Shown here: piece after piece, positions 11,949 through 22,789 of the stretch
Position numbering within the stretch: position 1 is the stretch's first letter
How the letters are laid out: each line of letters starts with the position of its first letter
Source: Eukaryota sp. TZLM1-RC
Taxonomy: Eukaryota > Metamonada: BaSk clade
Length of the DNA stretch: 64,000 nucleotides
Assembly: GCA_040285825.1 (NCBI GenBank)
Contig: JAUPSS010000004.1
Location: 1,054,001 to 1,118,000, forward strand
Direction of reading: 5' to 3'
The notes under the pieces: model-generated
What the model was told of the DNA's origin: nothing
What the model saw: only the letters and a program-made list of their open reading frames with translations
The model's database searches: none
Translations under genes and position numbers: made by a program

Positions 11949-12802
11949 TTTTATTCAACAACAAATATGAAATACACAATTAAAACTCCACATCCTCAAA
12001 ACCTGCCTCCCCTACATCAAAACAATTAATTGCTAAAGATTCAGAAAATTTCCCAAAAGAAGATAGTGAATCAGAAATTAGTTTTACCATTCCCTTAAAA
12101 ATAGAAAATACAATCCTGTTTTGCCAGTAAACACGATTGAAAATTCTTCCAGTTCTTTCCTTTACAACTACAACAAAATCCTCAAGGAAAGCCATAGCAG
12201 CCTTACCTAGAGATCCAAGCAAAGAAAAAACAAAGGGACATAAATTATATTGTGCATGAGAATTTTCATTAATCGAGGAAATGGGTTTCGCATATGTAGC
12301 AATTTTATATTTTTTGCCTGCAAGAAGAGGATTATTTACATCCGAGTTAATGAGATGTTCGTTAGAGGAATTACAAGGGTCAACAGACATGGCGTCCAAA
12401 ATAGTAAAACTACCATTTAAACCAGGAACAACTAGATCACCTCTAGTCAGACCCATAGAAGCTCTGTTGTAACGCGTACTATCAATATTGGGATCATCAA
12501 GAATTAATTTTGATAACAGCGGTTCTAAAAAGGAATCTACTCGATATGATTTGCACATTACATAAATTTGGTCCCTGACGTTATTATGCACTTTGCTTCT
12601 AAACGTAATGAAATGTATGCAGTTCAAACGATGAGTAAACAAAAGAGGTTTACCACATTTACAAGTTAAATGATTGGGCAAATTGTTTGGCCACAGAAAA
12701 CAACGAAAACGCATGTTTAGAAGCCATTCATTGTTGTTTAACAAAAGTCCATAAACAGAGGGAACATGAGTTACTAAAGCAGCAGCTGAACTATCACGAA
12801 TA
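11949..12802 (-). mobile_element. RLE-B 3' fragment, array I unit 4
   Basis: Element B C-terminal frame (254 codons, stop at 11980) with finger and endonuclease and the TTGTTGAATAAAAA-type 3' end at about 11949. It is interrupted upstream by element A at the same TATCACGAATAT site as in the other units. This marks the start of the last, non-identical unit. Confidence 0.8.
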
Positions 12803-15077
12803 TTTTTTTTATTTAATTTTAATTTTATTCAAAACCTATAAATCAACATCTAAAAAATCCATCTCTCCCAAAACAAAAACACTAGATGCAACTCCCTCAT
12901 AGTGAGAACCAAGAGACAGCAAAGCATCAGAAACCATCTTCAACATCCCCTTAAAAATAGAAAACACAATTCTATTTTGCCAAAACAATCTGTTGAAATT
13001 TCTCCCACTTCTTCTCTTTTCAATCATTTCAAAATCATCCAAAAAACGTAAAGCAGTTGGTGCAAGTGAACCAAAGAGGGAAAATACAAATGGATACAAA
13101 TTGTATTTTGCATGCTGTAGACTGGCCAATTTGGACAAAGGTTCATTGTATTTTTTGAATTTGAAATTTTCAGCATTTGAAAGAGGATTATGAATTTCAG
13201 AATTAACAAGCCTTTCATTTGAGGCATTACAAGGATCAACAGACATTACATCCAATAAAATGAAGCTTCCATCTAATCCAGGTAATATAACATCACCTCT
13301 ATTATTCTTATGAAAATCATCTTCAGCATCAAACAGATTTGACAACAGAGGTTCCAAAAAGGATTCAATTCTATGAGACTTACACATACAATATAACTGG
13401 TCTCTTACAGCATCATGAACTTTGCTTCTAAAAGTAATAAAATGTTTAAAATTTAACAAATGAGTAATTGTAATTTCTCGAGAACATTTACAAATTAAAT
13501 TATGAGGTAAATTATCAGGCCAGATAAAGGAACGAAATCTCATATTCAGAGTCCAAGCAGAATCGGATAAGAGAGTACCATAAACTTGTGGAATTGTTGT
13601 TACTAAGGCAGAAGAAGTACTGTCACACATATCTTGTAAAAAGATTTGCAAAGCGGGATTCTTTTTCTTGGCCAAGCCAAGTCTAACATCAAAATCCAAG
13701 CTTTCAAAAATCTTTGACAATTTTTGTTGAAGCTTTTTACAGCAAAACTGTAAATTAAAAAGAGATCGGTTTGGAATTTCTTGAATTGATTGAGGAAAAC
13801 ATTTTTTCAAGTTCACAAGATAACTCATACAAATATGGACTGCAACTGGGAACTACCAGATGAGAATCATTAGGAAATCTACGAGAAAATTCATAAAAAT
13901 TTTTTTGCCACCACCCAAGAATGCTGATTGACACAAAATTGAAGATTTAGTAAATCCAATACCACCCAAATTTGCTGAAGAAAATAAGTGACTTTTCAAC
14001 ATTCCTGGTTCTACATCCAATAAATCACCAAAAATTTCTGTTCTCAATGAATTAAAAGAACGACAAAAATCTAATGCTATGGAAGGAGCACAAGATCTCA
14101 AAATGTGGGTTATTCTCCCAGTGTAGCAAATTTTGAGCATGAAAAATTTAATGTGTTTTTCTATATCTAAAGCAGAAATTGAATCAAGTTCAATTTTCAT
14201 TTTTTCCAAAATAGCTTGCAATTCATTCTGCATTTGAGGCACGTTTCCTAACCAACAACCAAGGAACTTAACAGAATCACTACTATAATTAGTAAAAGGG
14301 ACAATAGAATCATTTATCACGAGATCTTGAGCAGAAGAGCCAATGAGAAGGCATTTGCTCGCATTAAGATGAAGCCCAATATTTCCATATGAATCAGCAA
14401 TTTCTTGAGCAACCAATTCTAGTAAATCAAATGAACCAATCAAGGATATATCATCCTTATAAGCAACTATTTTTATAGAAGGGTATTTTTGCTTAATGAT
14501 ATTTAAAGTTTTGTGAATAGCTAAACAAAACAATATTGGGCCTAAAGGATCACCTTGCTGCACACCAGAAGATGATTTAAGACCACATGAATTATAAATT
14601 AAATCTGATTCTTTCCCATAAAAATGGAAGAAAAAACTCGATAGCTCAGGAAAATCAGATTTAATTACTTCAAAATTGCTTCTCGCTTTACAGAATTAAA
14701 AGCATTTTTAAAGTCCAGATTAAAGATAAAGTTATTTTCTTCTGCATTAAAAAAAGTGTCAGAGGCAATAGCAGCAACAGAAGCACCATCAATTGTTTTG
14801 ATTCCAAATTGATGAGGATTCAAAAATGTAGAAGCTTTGTCTTTGACACGATCGAAGACAATTGATGCCAGCAAACGAGATAGAGATTCACCAACAGCAA
14901 TTGGGCGTATTCCATCAGGTTTGATTCCGTTTCCAGGCTTTACTAAAGCAATCAGACGTGCAGCGAGTAATTCAAATGGAGGATTAATTTTGTAAACAAT
15001 TAATTGTTGAAAATAATGGGCTAGATCATCAGCAATTTCGGGAGCACTGGAACACGCTATTTTTAACAGATCAAAAG
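12803..15077 (-). mobile_element. RLE-A copy with RT domain, inverted relative of the 0.35-2.87 kb copy
   Basis: Family A from its 3' tail to the SFDLLK segment before RT. Recognisable parts: LDFKNAFNSVKR near 14690-14720, QQGDPLGPILFC near 14540, an altered motif C (YKDD instead of YMDD near 14455), FLGCWLGNVPQMQ, finger and endonuclease, stop at 12836. It shares with the copy at 345-2871 the deletion of about 23 bp (13800-13810 here) and the variants QQGDP, SVKFLG, QMQ and SALDIEKH, so these two are sister copies in opposite orientation. Frame breaks near 13640, 13800 and 14660. The K in motif C would inactivate RT. The 5' end joins element B at ATCAAAAG (15070-15077). Confidence 0.85.
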
Positions 15078-15262
15078 GGAACCTTTGGAAAAATTCAAAA
15101 ACAAAATTTTTCCACGTCCCAAAAATGCTGCTTTACACAGAATCGAAGATTTTGTGAATCAAAACAATTTTGCCAAAACAATCTGTTGAAATTTCTGCCA
15201 GTTCTTCTCTTTACAATCATTTCAAAATCATCCAAAAAACGTAAAGCAGTTGGTGCAAGTTT
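15078..15262 (-). mobile_element. B and A micro-fragments joined
   Basis: 15078-15165 matches element B around its GGGKNFVFEFFQRFPF segment (compare 46228-46315). 15166-15262 matches element A (APTALRFLDDFEMIVK, then NRLFWQN). The pieces are separated in the parental elements by more than 1 kb, so this is a stitched mosaic. Homology ends abruptly at 15262. Confidence 0.65.
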
Positions 15263-15339
15263 GAAACCTGCTTTTGTTCCCTTTTTCCAGTGTATTTTGA
15301 ACCTCTTTGTATTCAAATATACATCAAAAACACTCTGAA

Positions 15340-15755
15340 GAACAGTTATTTATTCTTCAAGATAAAAGCTAATAACTATAGTTTGACCTTTAAAGGTGAT
15401 AGTGTACGGATAACTTAGGAATAGGTTTACTTGATCCTAGTGTATATCAAGAAACTCATTTTTTTGAAAAGATCTTGGTTGTCCTAATTGAGCCTCCTTA
15501 CCATAAATCGATTGCCTTTGAGTTCAGTTGTCGGTATTGGTTAACTTTATATTATAGTTTCTTATAGTTTAGGTATATTTGTGCTCTAGCACTTAAGTGG
15601 AAGGAACCACTTTTACCTTCGTAATAAATAACTTTATGTTTTAACTTGGTATCAACCCTCACCAAATACCATCCTGATGACCCCAACCAAGTCAGTCTAG
15701 CTAGAGAACTATCTGAGCTCAGGAGAAGACTTGAAGAACAAGATCAATATTAACT
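15340..15755 (+). mobile_element. Remnant of a Ty3-like LTR element (LTR end, PBS, gag start)
   Basis: 15520-15650 resembles the candidate LTR at 57819-57935, sharing ATAGTTT, CTTAAG and CTTCGTAATAAAT in the same order. It is followed at 15654 by TGGTATCA, the first eight bases expected of a primer-binding site for initiator tRNA-Met. Next comes a short frame (DDPNQVSLARELSELRRRL) that resembles the gag coiled-coil segment of the element at 62-64 kb (DPAQIALANEVARLREELEL). The frame stops at about 15752. Only this 5' stump is present. Confidence 0.45.
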
Positions 15756-16265
15756 GTAAAAAAGTTGATGATAAAGAGGCTGTATCGACTACCATTCAAA
15801 ACGAGTCACGAGTTTGTTTAAATCTATATCATGCTTATAATTACAATCATCAATACATTGAAGTAATAAAGTTTCTTTAATATTTGTACTTTATTTACAG
15901 AATCATTGACCTAAACATCATGCGTTCACCATAAATTATTCAATTATTATTAAATTAATTCCAAAATTGTTTATTAAATCATATATCAACAGGGGGAACT
16001 TTCATTGATTACAGGTGTTTATATAGATTTTGTGATTGATCAAATGATTTTTTGAAAATTAGGTGTGGAAAACTTAACATAAATTTTTCACAGGAGGTTA
16101 TTATGACTTGGATCATAAAGATGTGAAAGCGTAAGTATCTGTCAACATGCAAAGAAAATGAGGAAATTTGGGAATACTAATAAATCAAGTGAACAATTCT
16201 GAATTGTATTGTTTGAATATCAATCATTATGGTCAAAAGAGAGAACTTGTTATCCAAGAACTATT
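15756..16265. other. No gene seen
   Basis: AT-rich sequence between the LTR remnant and an element A fragment. I see no open frame of note, no repeat match and no RNA signature. Confidence 0.4.
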
Positions 16266-16465
16266 ATTTTTTTTACCAAAATTTTAATTTTATTCAAAAC
16301 CTATAAATCAACATCTAAAAAATCCATCTCTCCCAGAACAAAAACACTAGATTCAACTCTCTCATAGTGAGATCCAAGAGAAAGCAAAGCATCAGAAACC
16401 ATCTTCAACATCCCCTTAAAAATAGAAAACACAATTCTATTTTGCCAAAACAATCTGTTGAAACT
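16266..16465 (-). mobile_element. RLE-A 3' fragment, about 200 bp
   Basis: The last 50 or so codons of family A (NRLFWQNRIVFSIFKGMLKM to LDVDL, stop at 16301) plus the 3'UTR with its TTTTACCAAAATTTT end. Homology stops at about 16462. The flanks (ACTATTATT and ACTATAATT) may be an imperfect target-site duplication. Confidence 0.75.
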
Positions 16466-16696
16466 ATAATTATCTTTTCTTAATAACATTTCTTCTTTAA
16501 ATCGTTGAAATTTACCATCACACTCAAAATCAAGTGACATTTTTACAACATACTTATAATGAATGAAACAATTTATTATAGAAATTGCTGGTGAATGTGG
16601 TGGTACATAGTTGCCATGTAATTTATTTTCAATATTTTGTAGAAATTTTCACCTTCCTTTACCTATTGAATGATGATTAACAATAACCACCACATT

Positions 16697-17250
16697 TTTT
16701 TTACATATATATTTATTTTTAAAACTGGAATAATTATTGAGATAAAAAACGCATCTAGAATTCAATATCCTCCAAACAAGCGTCACTATTACTGAACCTA
16801 CTCACAGCATTACGTTCATATTCTACACCAATAGCTAAAAGTGCCTTTGAAATCATTGTTGGAATAGACTTGAAAATGCAAAAAACAATTCTATTTAACC
16901 AGAAAGTGGAGTTCATTGTTTTACCAGACCTATTCAGTAACACTCTTTTGAAATTCTCAAAAAAGTGCAACCCTGAAGGTCCAATATTGCCAAAAAGAGA
17001 AATTGCAAACGGCACAAACTGATATTTCACATGTTCCACTCTACCTAACTGTGCCAAAGGTTCTTCATATTTTTTTATCTTCTTTTTTTCGGCGTTAGAT
17101 AACGGCGAGTCAGCGGAATACACTAAGCGAGCAGCAGAATTTTTGCAAACATCCACTGAGACAACGTCTACAACATTGATAACACCATCGATCCCTGGAG
17201 CTACTAAATCTGCCCTTCTTTTACCAAAGGAATCATCAGTTTGACACCAC
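16697..17250 (-). mobile_element. RLE-F 3' fragment (endonuclease part)
   Basis: A distinct family with an open frame of about 160 codons: GKRRADLVAPGIDGVINVVD, then VVSVDVCKNS (the PD-(D/E)XK-like core), SLFGNIGPSGLHFFENFKR, FWLNRIVFCIFKSIP, ending SNSDACLEDIEF (stop at 16755). The 3'UTR contains TATCTCAATAATTATTCCAG and an A-rich tail. The finger and RT are missing (5'-truncated at about 17250). An 87-nt insertion of the same 3' end sits at 56317-56403. Confidence 0.8.
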
Positions 17251-17751
17251 CACATTGGTTCAATCGTCGAAACTTGGTCAGTATGAGACTGAAACGAAGA
17301 ATGTCGTTATCAGTTCTTATAAGTAATAACCGCAATTAATTATAGCATTAACATAACTATTAATGCAAGAAAATTCAACAACCGAAAATTAATTCAATTA
17401 TTTACTATTTACATTTATAATATGCAACTTAACATAATTCGATGGAGCCAACAACAAATATATCAAATGTGTTTAATTTGAATAAAAAGTTGAAATAAAA
17501 ACGTTGACCCGTTGTAAACAATATGAGTAAGTAAGTTTAACAATTTTAATTAACATGTTTTGCTTTTTGAAAAACATTTCGAAGTACCAGAGCTCAATTT
17601 CAATTTGAGTGATCGTTTGATATAGTTTCTCTTCATTGGTTTGATTTGCTAATTAATTATCATTTTTTATTTAACAATATTTGATAAAAACTAAAAATAG
17701 ATAAAAGTATTATTAATAAACAAGGTTATTTATTAAATAGACCACAGTACT
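17251..17751. other. Intergenic, 3' flank of the kinase-Sel1 gene
   Basis: AT-rich, with no coding signal. The part nearest the gene (about 17640-17751) is the sequence duplicated in diverged form at 2872-3000. Confidence 0.5.
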
Positions 17752-19720
17752 TTATAATCTTCTTCTTCTTGAGTGTCTGGCAAGTCTTCTTTTACAATCT
17801 TCTATCCTTTTATCAGCTCTTGGATGACCAGCATTCTTGGCCTTTTCATACCATTCAATAGCTTGGTAAAGGTCTTTAGGTACACCGTTACCGTGTTCAT
17901 AACAAACACCTAAATTGTATATTCCATTCTCATCACCCAATTCAGCTGCTTTTTGGTAATAAAACACTGCTTGAGAATAGTCTTGTTTAACAAAACGAGC
18001 AAGGCGAAAACATTGACCTAGACCAACCATAGCACCGGTATGACCAGCATCAGCACCTTTTTTGAACCAATAAAAAGCTTGTTGATGGTCTTGATCAATA
18101 CCTTTGCCATCTCTATAACAAACACCTAAATCAAACATAGCAACGCTGATACCAGCTTCAGCTGCCTTGCTGAACCAATCAACAGCTTGTTGGTGATCCT
18201 TTTCTACACCAAGACCATGGTTATAACAATAGCCTACATTAAACATAGCACCAGCATAACCAGCATCAGCAGCTCTTCTCCACCAAAAAAACTGCTTCTT
18301 GGTAGTGTTCATCATTGTAAAATTCCGATCCTTTTTCAAACATTTGTTCAGGCGTATCATCATCACTTGACTCAACTTCCAAATTTTCAAACCCACCCTC
18401 CAAATTTTGGTCAAAATCACTACTATTGATCTCTTCTTGGTCCTCATTAGAAGAACTATCATAAGCTACTACTTGGTTAGGATTACCAAAATTCTGATTT
18501 TCTGCAAAATTATTATAGCAAATTTGGATTGAATTAATTTGTTTTTTTAAGTCCTTTTCTTTTTGGGCAAGATCGTCAATTTTGGAATTTGAATCGGTAA
18601 TTTCTATTCTCAAATCATTTATTAATTGATCTCTATTATTGATTTCTCGATCCTTTTCAAACAAAGTTTGGCTTAATTCTTGATTTCTAGAGACAAGATT
18701 AGAGTTCTGAAGTGTTAATTCTTGGTTTAATTCATCAGAATTAGATTGAGCATGTTGTAAATTTTGAATTTCATGACTTAATTCTTGAATTGTCTGATTT
18801 AAATCCATCATAGATTTTCGGAAATTTTCATTTTCTAGGCTCAAATCTTCATTAATTTGGTCTTTTTCAGCACAATTTTGACAATTTTGCCTTAAATTGG
18901 GATTAAATTCATTTAGCAAAGGCAATTCTTTAGAATAATTTTCCAATAAACTCAATTGATGAACTATTTGGTCAATATTTGGTCTTTTTGAAGCATCACT
19001 GGACATACAATCATTAACCAAATTTTTCAAAACTTTGGGATCTTCTTGATCAAATGGAAGCTCTTTTCCCTGATATTTGGCACCCAATAGAGAAAATTGG
19101 GTATTGAAACCCTCAAAAGCTACTTTATTAGTAAGTAATTCATATAAAATTACACCAATAGAATAAATATCAGAAGCTTCTGTTATTCTATTGTCAAAAA
19201 CCTCTAAAGCGGCATATTTGGGGGTAAAGGTGAGAGAAGTGGATATTCGGGTTGTGTTAGCAATAACTTTGGAAGTACCAAAGTCTGCTATTCTTAATTG
19301 ACCATTAATTAATAGAATATTCTGTGGTTTTAGGTCACCATGAACGACTGCTTTTCCATGTAACATCTTGATAGCAGAACATAGATCCTTGGCTAGTCGG
19401 AGGGTGTCACGTGAGAGAGGAGAGGGGGTAGGAAGGGAGGAAGTAGCGCGTTCCATGACAATGCCGATCTTATCATCAAAGTAAGCAATGCCGAAAACAC
19501 GGAGGATGGCAGGGCTATTGAGGAAAGAAAGGAGGGCAATCTCTTTCTTGAGTAGCTTCTTCCCTTCCTCAGTAAGTGAGACCATCTTGACAGCTATGTC
19601 GAGGGAGAACCAGCGGGCAGCGTAAACGGAAGCAAAGCCTCCTTCGCCGATCTTCTCACCGAGTTGGATGTCGGAGGCGTTGATCTCAGGACAGGAAAGA
19701 TCGTGGTGGGATGATGTCAT
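17752..19720 (-). CDS. TKL-like protein kinase with coiled coil and C-terminal Sel1 repeats (one frameshift)
   Basis: Kinase domain at residues about 18-265: glycine loop GEGGFASVY (25-33), lysine in DIAVK (45), HGDLKPQN (127-134, HRD replaced by HGD), DFG (146-148), and AALE where APE is usual. A long acidic and Gln/Asn-rich coiled coil follows (about 285-400), then an acidic linker and five Sel1-like repeats (AADAGYAGAMFNVGYCYNHG type) ending in an arginine-rich tail. The frame breaks at a run of seven A (plus strand, 18285-18291). With six, EAVF would continue directly into the WWRRAADAG Sel1 repeat, so I treat this as one gene of about 655 codons with a probable sequence error. Such fusions are usually signalling proteins, with Sel1 repeats as protein-binding scaffold. 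Substrate unknown. ATG at 19720 is the first in frame. Confidence 0.85.
18285..18291. other. Homopolymer frameshift in the kinase-Sel1 gene
   Basis: Seven A on the plus strand where six would keep the kinase and Sel1 parts in one frame. The downstream frame is clearly Sel1 coding. Assembly error is more likely than programmed shifting, because no slippery-site or pseudoknot context is evident. Confidence 0.7.
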
Positions 19721-21024
19721 AGCGGTGTGGAAAGAGGAGAGAAGATACGGGGTGTGGGTAATGTTTTGGTGACGGCAAGTGTAGCTTTTTGAGGAACTAG
19801 GTCAAAATTCTAAAGACTTTTGAAGACCTTTCAACAAGATGACCTTGACGGAATCTTGGCACATGAAATACTAAACTAACTTCAATTCTACTACAATTGA
19901 TAGATTATTTTGGTTGTTTCATCAAAATAGAGAAGATATATTGAGAAAACAAGTATATAAGGGTTTTGCGGAGAAAATCCCTTTTCACTGAATTTGGTCC
20001 CCTCGGTTCTGTGTTTGTGTTATTTGGCGTTGCAGTTCAATAAAATGATTGAATGAAGTGTAAAAAACCTGGATTAATTTGAAGGAAAACAGGACAACCA
20101 AGAGCAAGTAGCTTGAAAGAACTTGAATTCAGTATTCCCAAAACTTGATGAAATTGACAGTCACTTCTCAACACTTCCAGATAGCTTGTATATTCATGCA
20201 GCTCTATTCTTGCAACTCTTTTTCTGTGTGTCTTTATAATTTTTACTCTATTGTTTAAATCCATTGTGTCTTTTTTAGTCATCACAATTGGACCTTATTG
20301 ATTTTCTTATTGTAGCAACTGAGGATGTAGATTGTGCTATTGAAGGTTAAGTAAACTGGTATTTGAGTCTCCCTTGTTGCCCACGTAGAACAACTCCGAT
20401 CTAGATCGGAGGTTTCCAAATCAATTGCTCTCCGGCCATTCCAGCTGTGATCATCATAACTTACGGAATTCGTAGTTGTTGCCTTGTTAATAAAAGACCG
20501 TGTTCTTCATAGGATGGTTGTAATAGTTGAAATAGATTCAATACATGTTTTTCCTTCTGGTGACCCCCACATATGTTGAAAAAGCTACAGATTGCAAATG
20601 TTCGTGAGTGTGTTCTATTCAGGAACTTGGATAGTTTACATTAATAACCCATTGCTCGCTTAGCCTGATAACCTTTATCTTCCAATGGTATTAGGTTTTC
20701 AAGTTTGTGGTCTTTTGTACGAGGAGAACCTTCTAGTACTGGTTTGTACAAGCCAGAACGAGCTCATCTATATAACCATATCCATACTGGTCCCTAAATG
20801 CTGATGAAAAGTAAAACAATGTTTCTTGACTCAATTTTAAACAGCGAGAAAAGGTTGAACGGAGATATTAAGGATAAAGCTTAGGACGTAAAGCGTGAAA
20901 GTTGAGGACATCAACAGGAATAGATAAGGGTGGATGTTGGATGTTTGAACATAAACAAGTGCTCAAGTATGGCAGTATGAGATTATTCTGAACTTTACTT
21001 TCAAACTCTCATACAATCTTCTTA
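19721..21024. other. Divergent intergenic region with an 18-bp perfect palindrome
   Basis: Lies between two divergently transcribed genes, so it should hold both promoters. No convincing gene is seen; a minus frame at 20037-20285 has no support. A perfect palindrome, CTCCGATCTAGATCGGAG, is at 20394-20411, followed by GTTTCC. Confidence 0.5.
20394..20411. promoter_or_regulatory. Perfect 18-bp palindrome, possible dyad site
   Basis: CTCCGATCTAGATCGGAG reads the same on both strands. A related site at 205-218 (TCCGAT, 2 nt, ATCGGA) shares the following GGTT(T)CC. It lies about 630 bp upstream of eIF2 alpha and 670 bp upstream of the kinase. It could bind a dimeric factor or form a hairpin. Function is inferred only. 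Confidence 0.3.
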
Positions 21025-21992
21025 ATGGACTCCTTTGCTCCTGAACACAATCTTAATCTTCGCTGTCGCTTCTATGAAAACGAGTTTCCTGGTTTGTCTT
21101 CCTCCATTCTCCCTTGTTCACCTCAGAGGTGGATGAACTTGTCTTAGTCCACGTCGAACGCATCGACGAAATGGGCGCTTATGTTAGTCTTTTAGAATAC
21201 GATAACCGTCAAGCTATGATTCTTCTCTCCGAAATCACACGCAAACGTGCTCGTACCCTCGCTACTGTCATTCGCGTGGGCCGTCAAGAGTGCGCTGTAG
21301 TTCTCCGTGTAGACACCAAGGGTTACATCGATCTCTCCAAAAGGAGACTCATGCAGGATGATCTTGTCGCTTGCGAGGCTAAGTTTTATAAGGGCAAAAC
21401 CGTCCACAACATTTTCATCAATGTTGCTCAAACCTGTAAAGTGGATCTCAAACCAATTCTACAAGCAATTTGCTGGCCCCTCTATAGAAAATACAAACAC
21501 GCATTTGACGCTCTAACCAAGTTTGTTGGTGGACACGACATTTTTGCTGATTTATTAGAAGAAAACCCTAATATTCCTAAGGAATGGATTAATGCCACCA
21601 AGGAACGAGTGCTGAAAGTAATGGCCCCACAAGCTGTCAAGATACGAACTGAGTTTGAGCTAACTTGCACTGGTTTTGAAGGGGTGGAGGCTCTCAAGTC
21701 AGCCTTAAATGCTGGTGTTGCTCATGGTAATCAAGGGGAAATTGAGGCAAAATTAATTGCACCTCCTTTATACGTTTTGTCGCTAACATCAGAGGACAAG
21801 GATGGCGCAATTAATAAACTTAATGGCGCGTTAGAGGCTGTCAAGGCGGAAATTGAAAAGAATGAGGGGTCAATGGTGATCAAAACCGCGCCGAGAGCTG
21901 TGAGCCAGCAGGATGATCGGATGTTACATCAAATGATGGTGCAAGCTGAAAGGGAAAATAGGGAGGTGTCTGGTGATCAGGATGAAGATTAG
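21025..21992 (+). CDS. eIF2A (eIF2 alpha; EIF2S1 homologue): Eukaryotic translation initiation factor 2 subunit alpha, with a 35-nt intron
   Basis: Exon 1 is 21025-21091 and exon 2 is 21127-21992; together they give 310 aa, close to the usual 315. Residues 9-22 (NLNLRCRFYENEFP) match the family N-terminus. The S1 domain follows (DEMGAYVSLLEYDN, 36-49), then ILLSEITRKRARTLA, IRVGRQECAVVLRVDTKGYI and DLSKRR. The helical and C-terminal alpha-beta domains include PQAVKIRTEFELTC, LIAPPLYVL and an acidic tail. The protein carries Met-tRNA to the ribosome in the eIF2 complex. At the position of the regulatory Ser51, inside LLSELSRRR, this protein has Thr60 (LLSEITRKR). The start was chosen because the intron joins FP to EVDE exactly as the family requires. 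Confidence 0.93.
21092..21126 (+). other. 35-nt spliceosomal intron in eIF2 alpha
   Basis: Begins GTTTGT and ends CACCTCAG, with a pyrimidine-rich body. Removing it joins CCT-G to AG-GTG, giving FP-E-V-D-E, the conserved family sequence. Retaining it would shift the frame. It matches the 31-nt intron in beta-tubulin in size and in its GTTTGT donor. Confidence 0.88.
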
Positions 21993-22049
21993 TTTTTGAT
22001 TTTTTTGTGTTTTTATAAATATAAGCTTTTATGTTTTTAAGTCTATTTT

Positions 22050-22640
22050 TTCAATATTTTTGATCAAATTTATTTTTATTTCTAAACACATACACAGCAA
22101 CTAAACAAAATACTAGCACTCAATACCCTCAATACACGCATCAACTTCATCAAACCTCTTCAATGCACGATTCTCGTACTTTATTCCTAATTGTAACAGT
22201 GCTTTGGTTATCGTTTCGGGAATTGCCTTAAGAATACTAAAAACAATTCTATTGTGCCAGAAATTGAAGTTCAATTCTTTTTCCCCGCTTTGTTTTATTG
22301 AACTTCTGAAACCTTCGAGAAATTTAATGCCAGATATTCCAATGTTACCAAAAAGAGAAACAGCAAATGGAACCAGCTGATACTTGACATGCTCAACACG
22401 TCCTAGCTGAGATAAGGGCTCATTGTACTTTTTGATTTTGCTCTTTTTAGCAATGCAGAGCGGAGTTTCATCTTTATTGGCAAAATCAATTGCTGACTTC
22501 TTACAAACATCAACAGTGACAACATCAACAACTTTGATCACACCATCAGACCATCAGACCCTGGTGTAATTAAATCAGCACGGCGTTTCCCAAAAGTATC
22601 TTCATCTTCATTTTCTGGTGACAACTTACGCATCATATTT
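22050..22640 (-). mobile_element. RLE-D variant 3' fragment
   Basis: Endonuclease end of a family D relative. GKRRADLI is visible near 22570-22595, then VVDVVTVDVCKKS, EPLSQLGRVEHVKYQLVPFA and SLFGNIGISGIKFLEGF, ending DEVDACIEGIEC (stop at 22113). A 7-bp duplication (ACCATCAG repeated near 22545-22560) breaks the frame. It ends EGIEC rather than the EDIEF of the 50-54 kb copies. It lies 120 bp downstream of eIF2 alpha, tail to tail. Confidence 0.8.
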
Positions 22641-22789
22641 TTTGATCTACAAATCCTCTTATCACTAGGCCTTTGGCCCAGAAGTCTAATAAACTACGGT
22701 CAAAAATTTACCAGAATTATTGGGGTGTAAAATATTCATAATTCCAGATCATGCTCATCTAAGTCCACTATATGGCGGTTATGCTGCAA
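22641..22789 (+). mobile_element. RLE-E internal fragment
   Basis: Matches element E around ATCTACAAATCCTCT to the PHYGG-like codons (compare 48721-48860), so it comes from the region after the RT domain. Frame is lost. Both ends are abrupt. Confidence 0.65.

Noticed and set aside
3132-12902. Repeated small plus-strand frames of 63, 66 and 71 codons in the array (for example 3132-3323, 3538-3753, 3844-4044)
   Set aside because: They are antisense shadows of the B and A endonuclease coding and recur only because the array repeats. No start context or domain.
20037-20285. 82-codon minus frame between the kinase and eIF2 alpha
   Set aside because: No domain or coding-like periodicity that I can see, and it lies in a promoter region.
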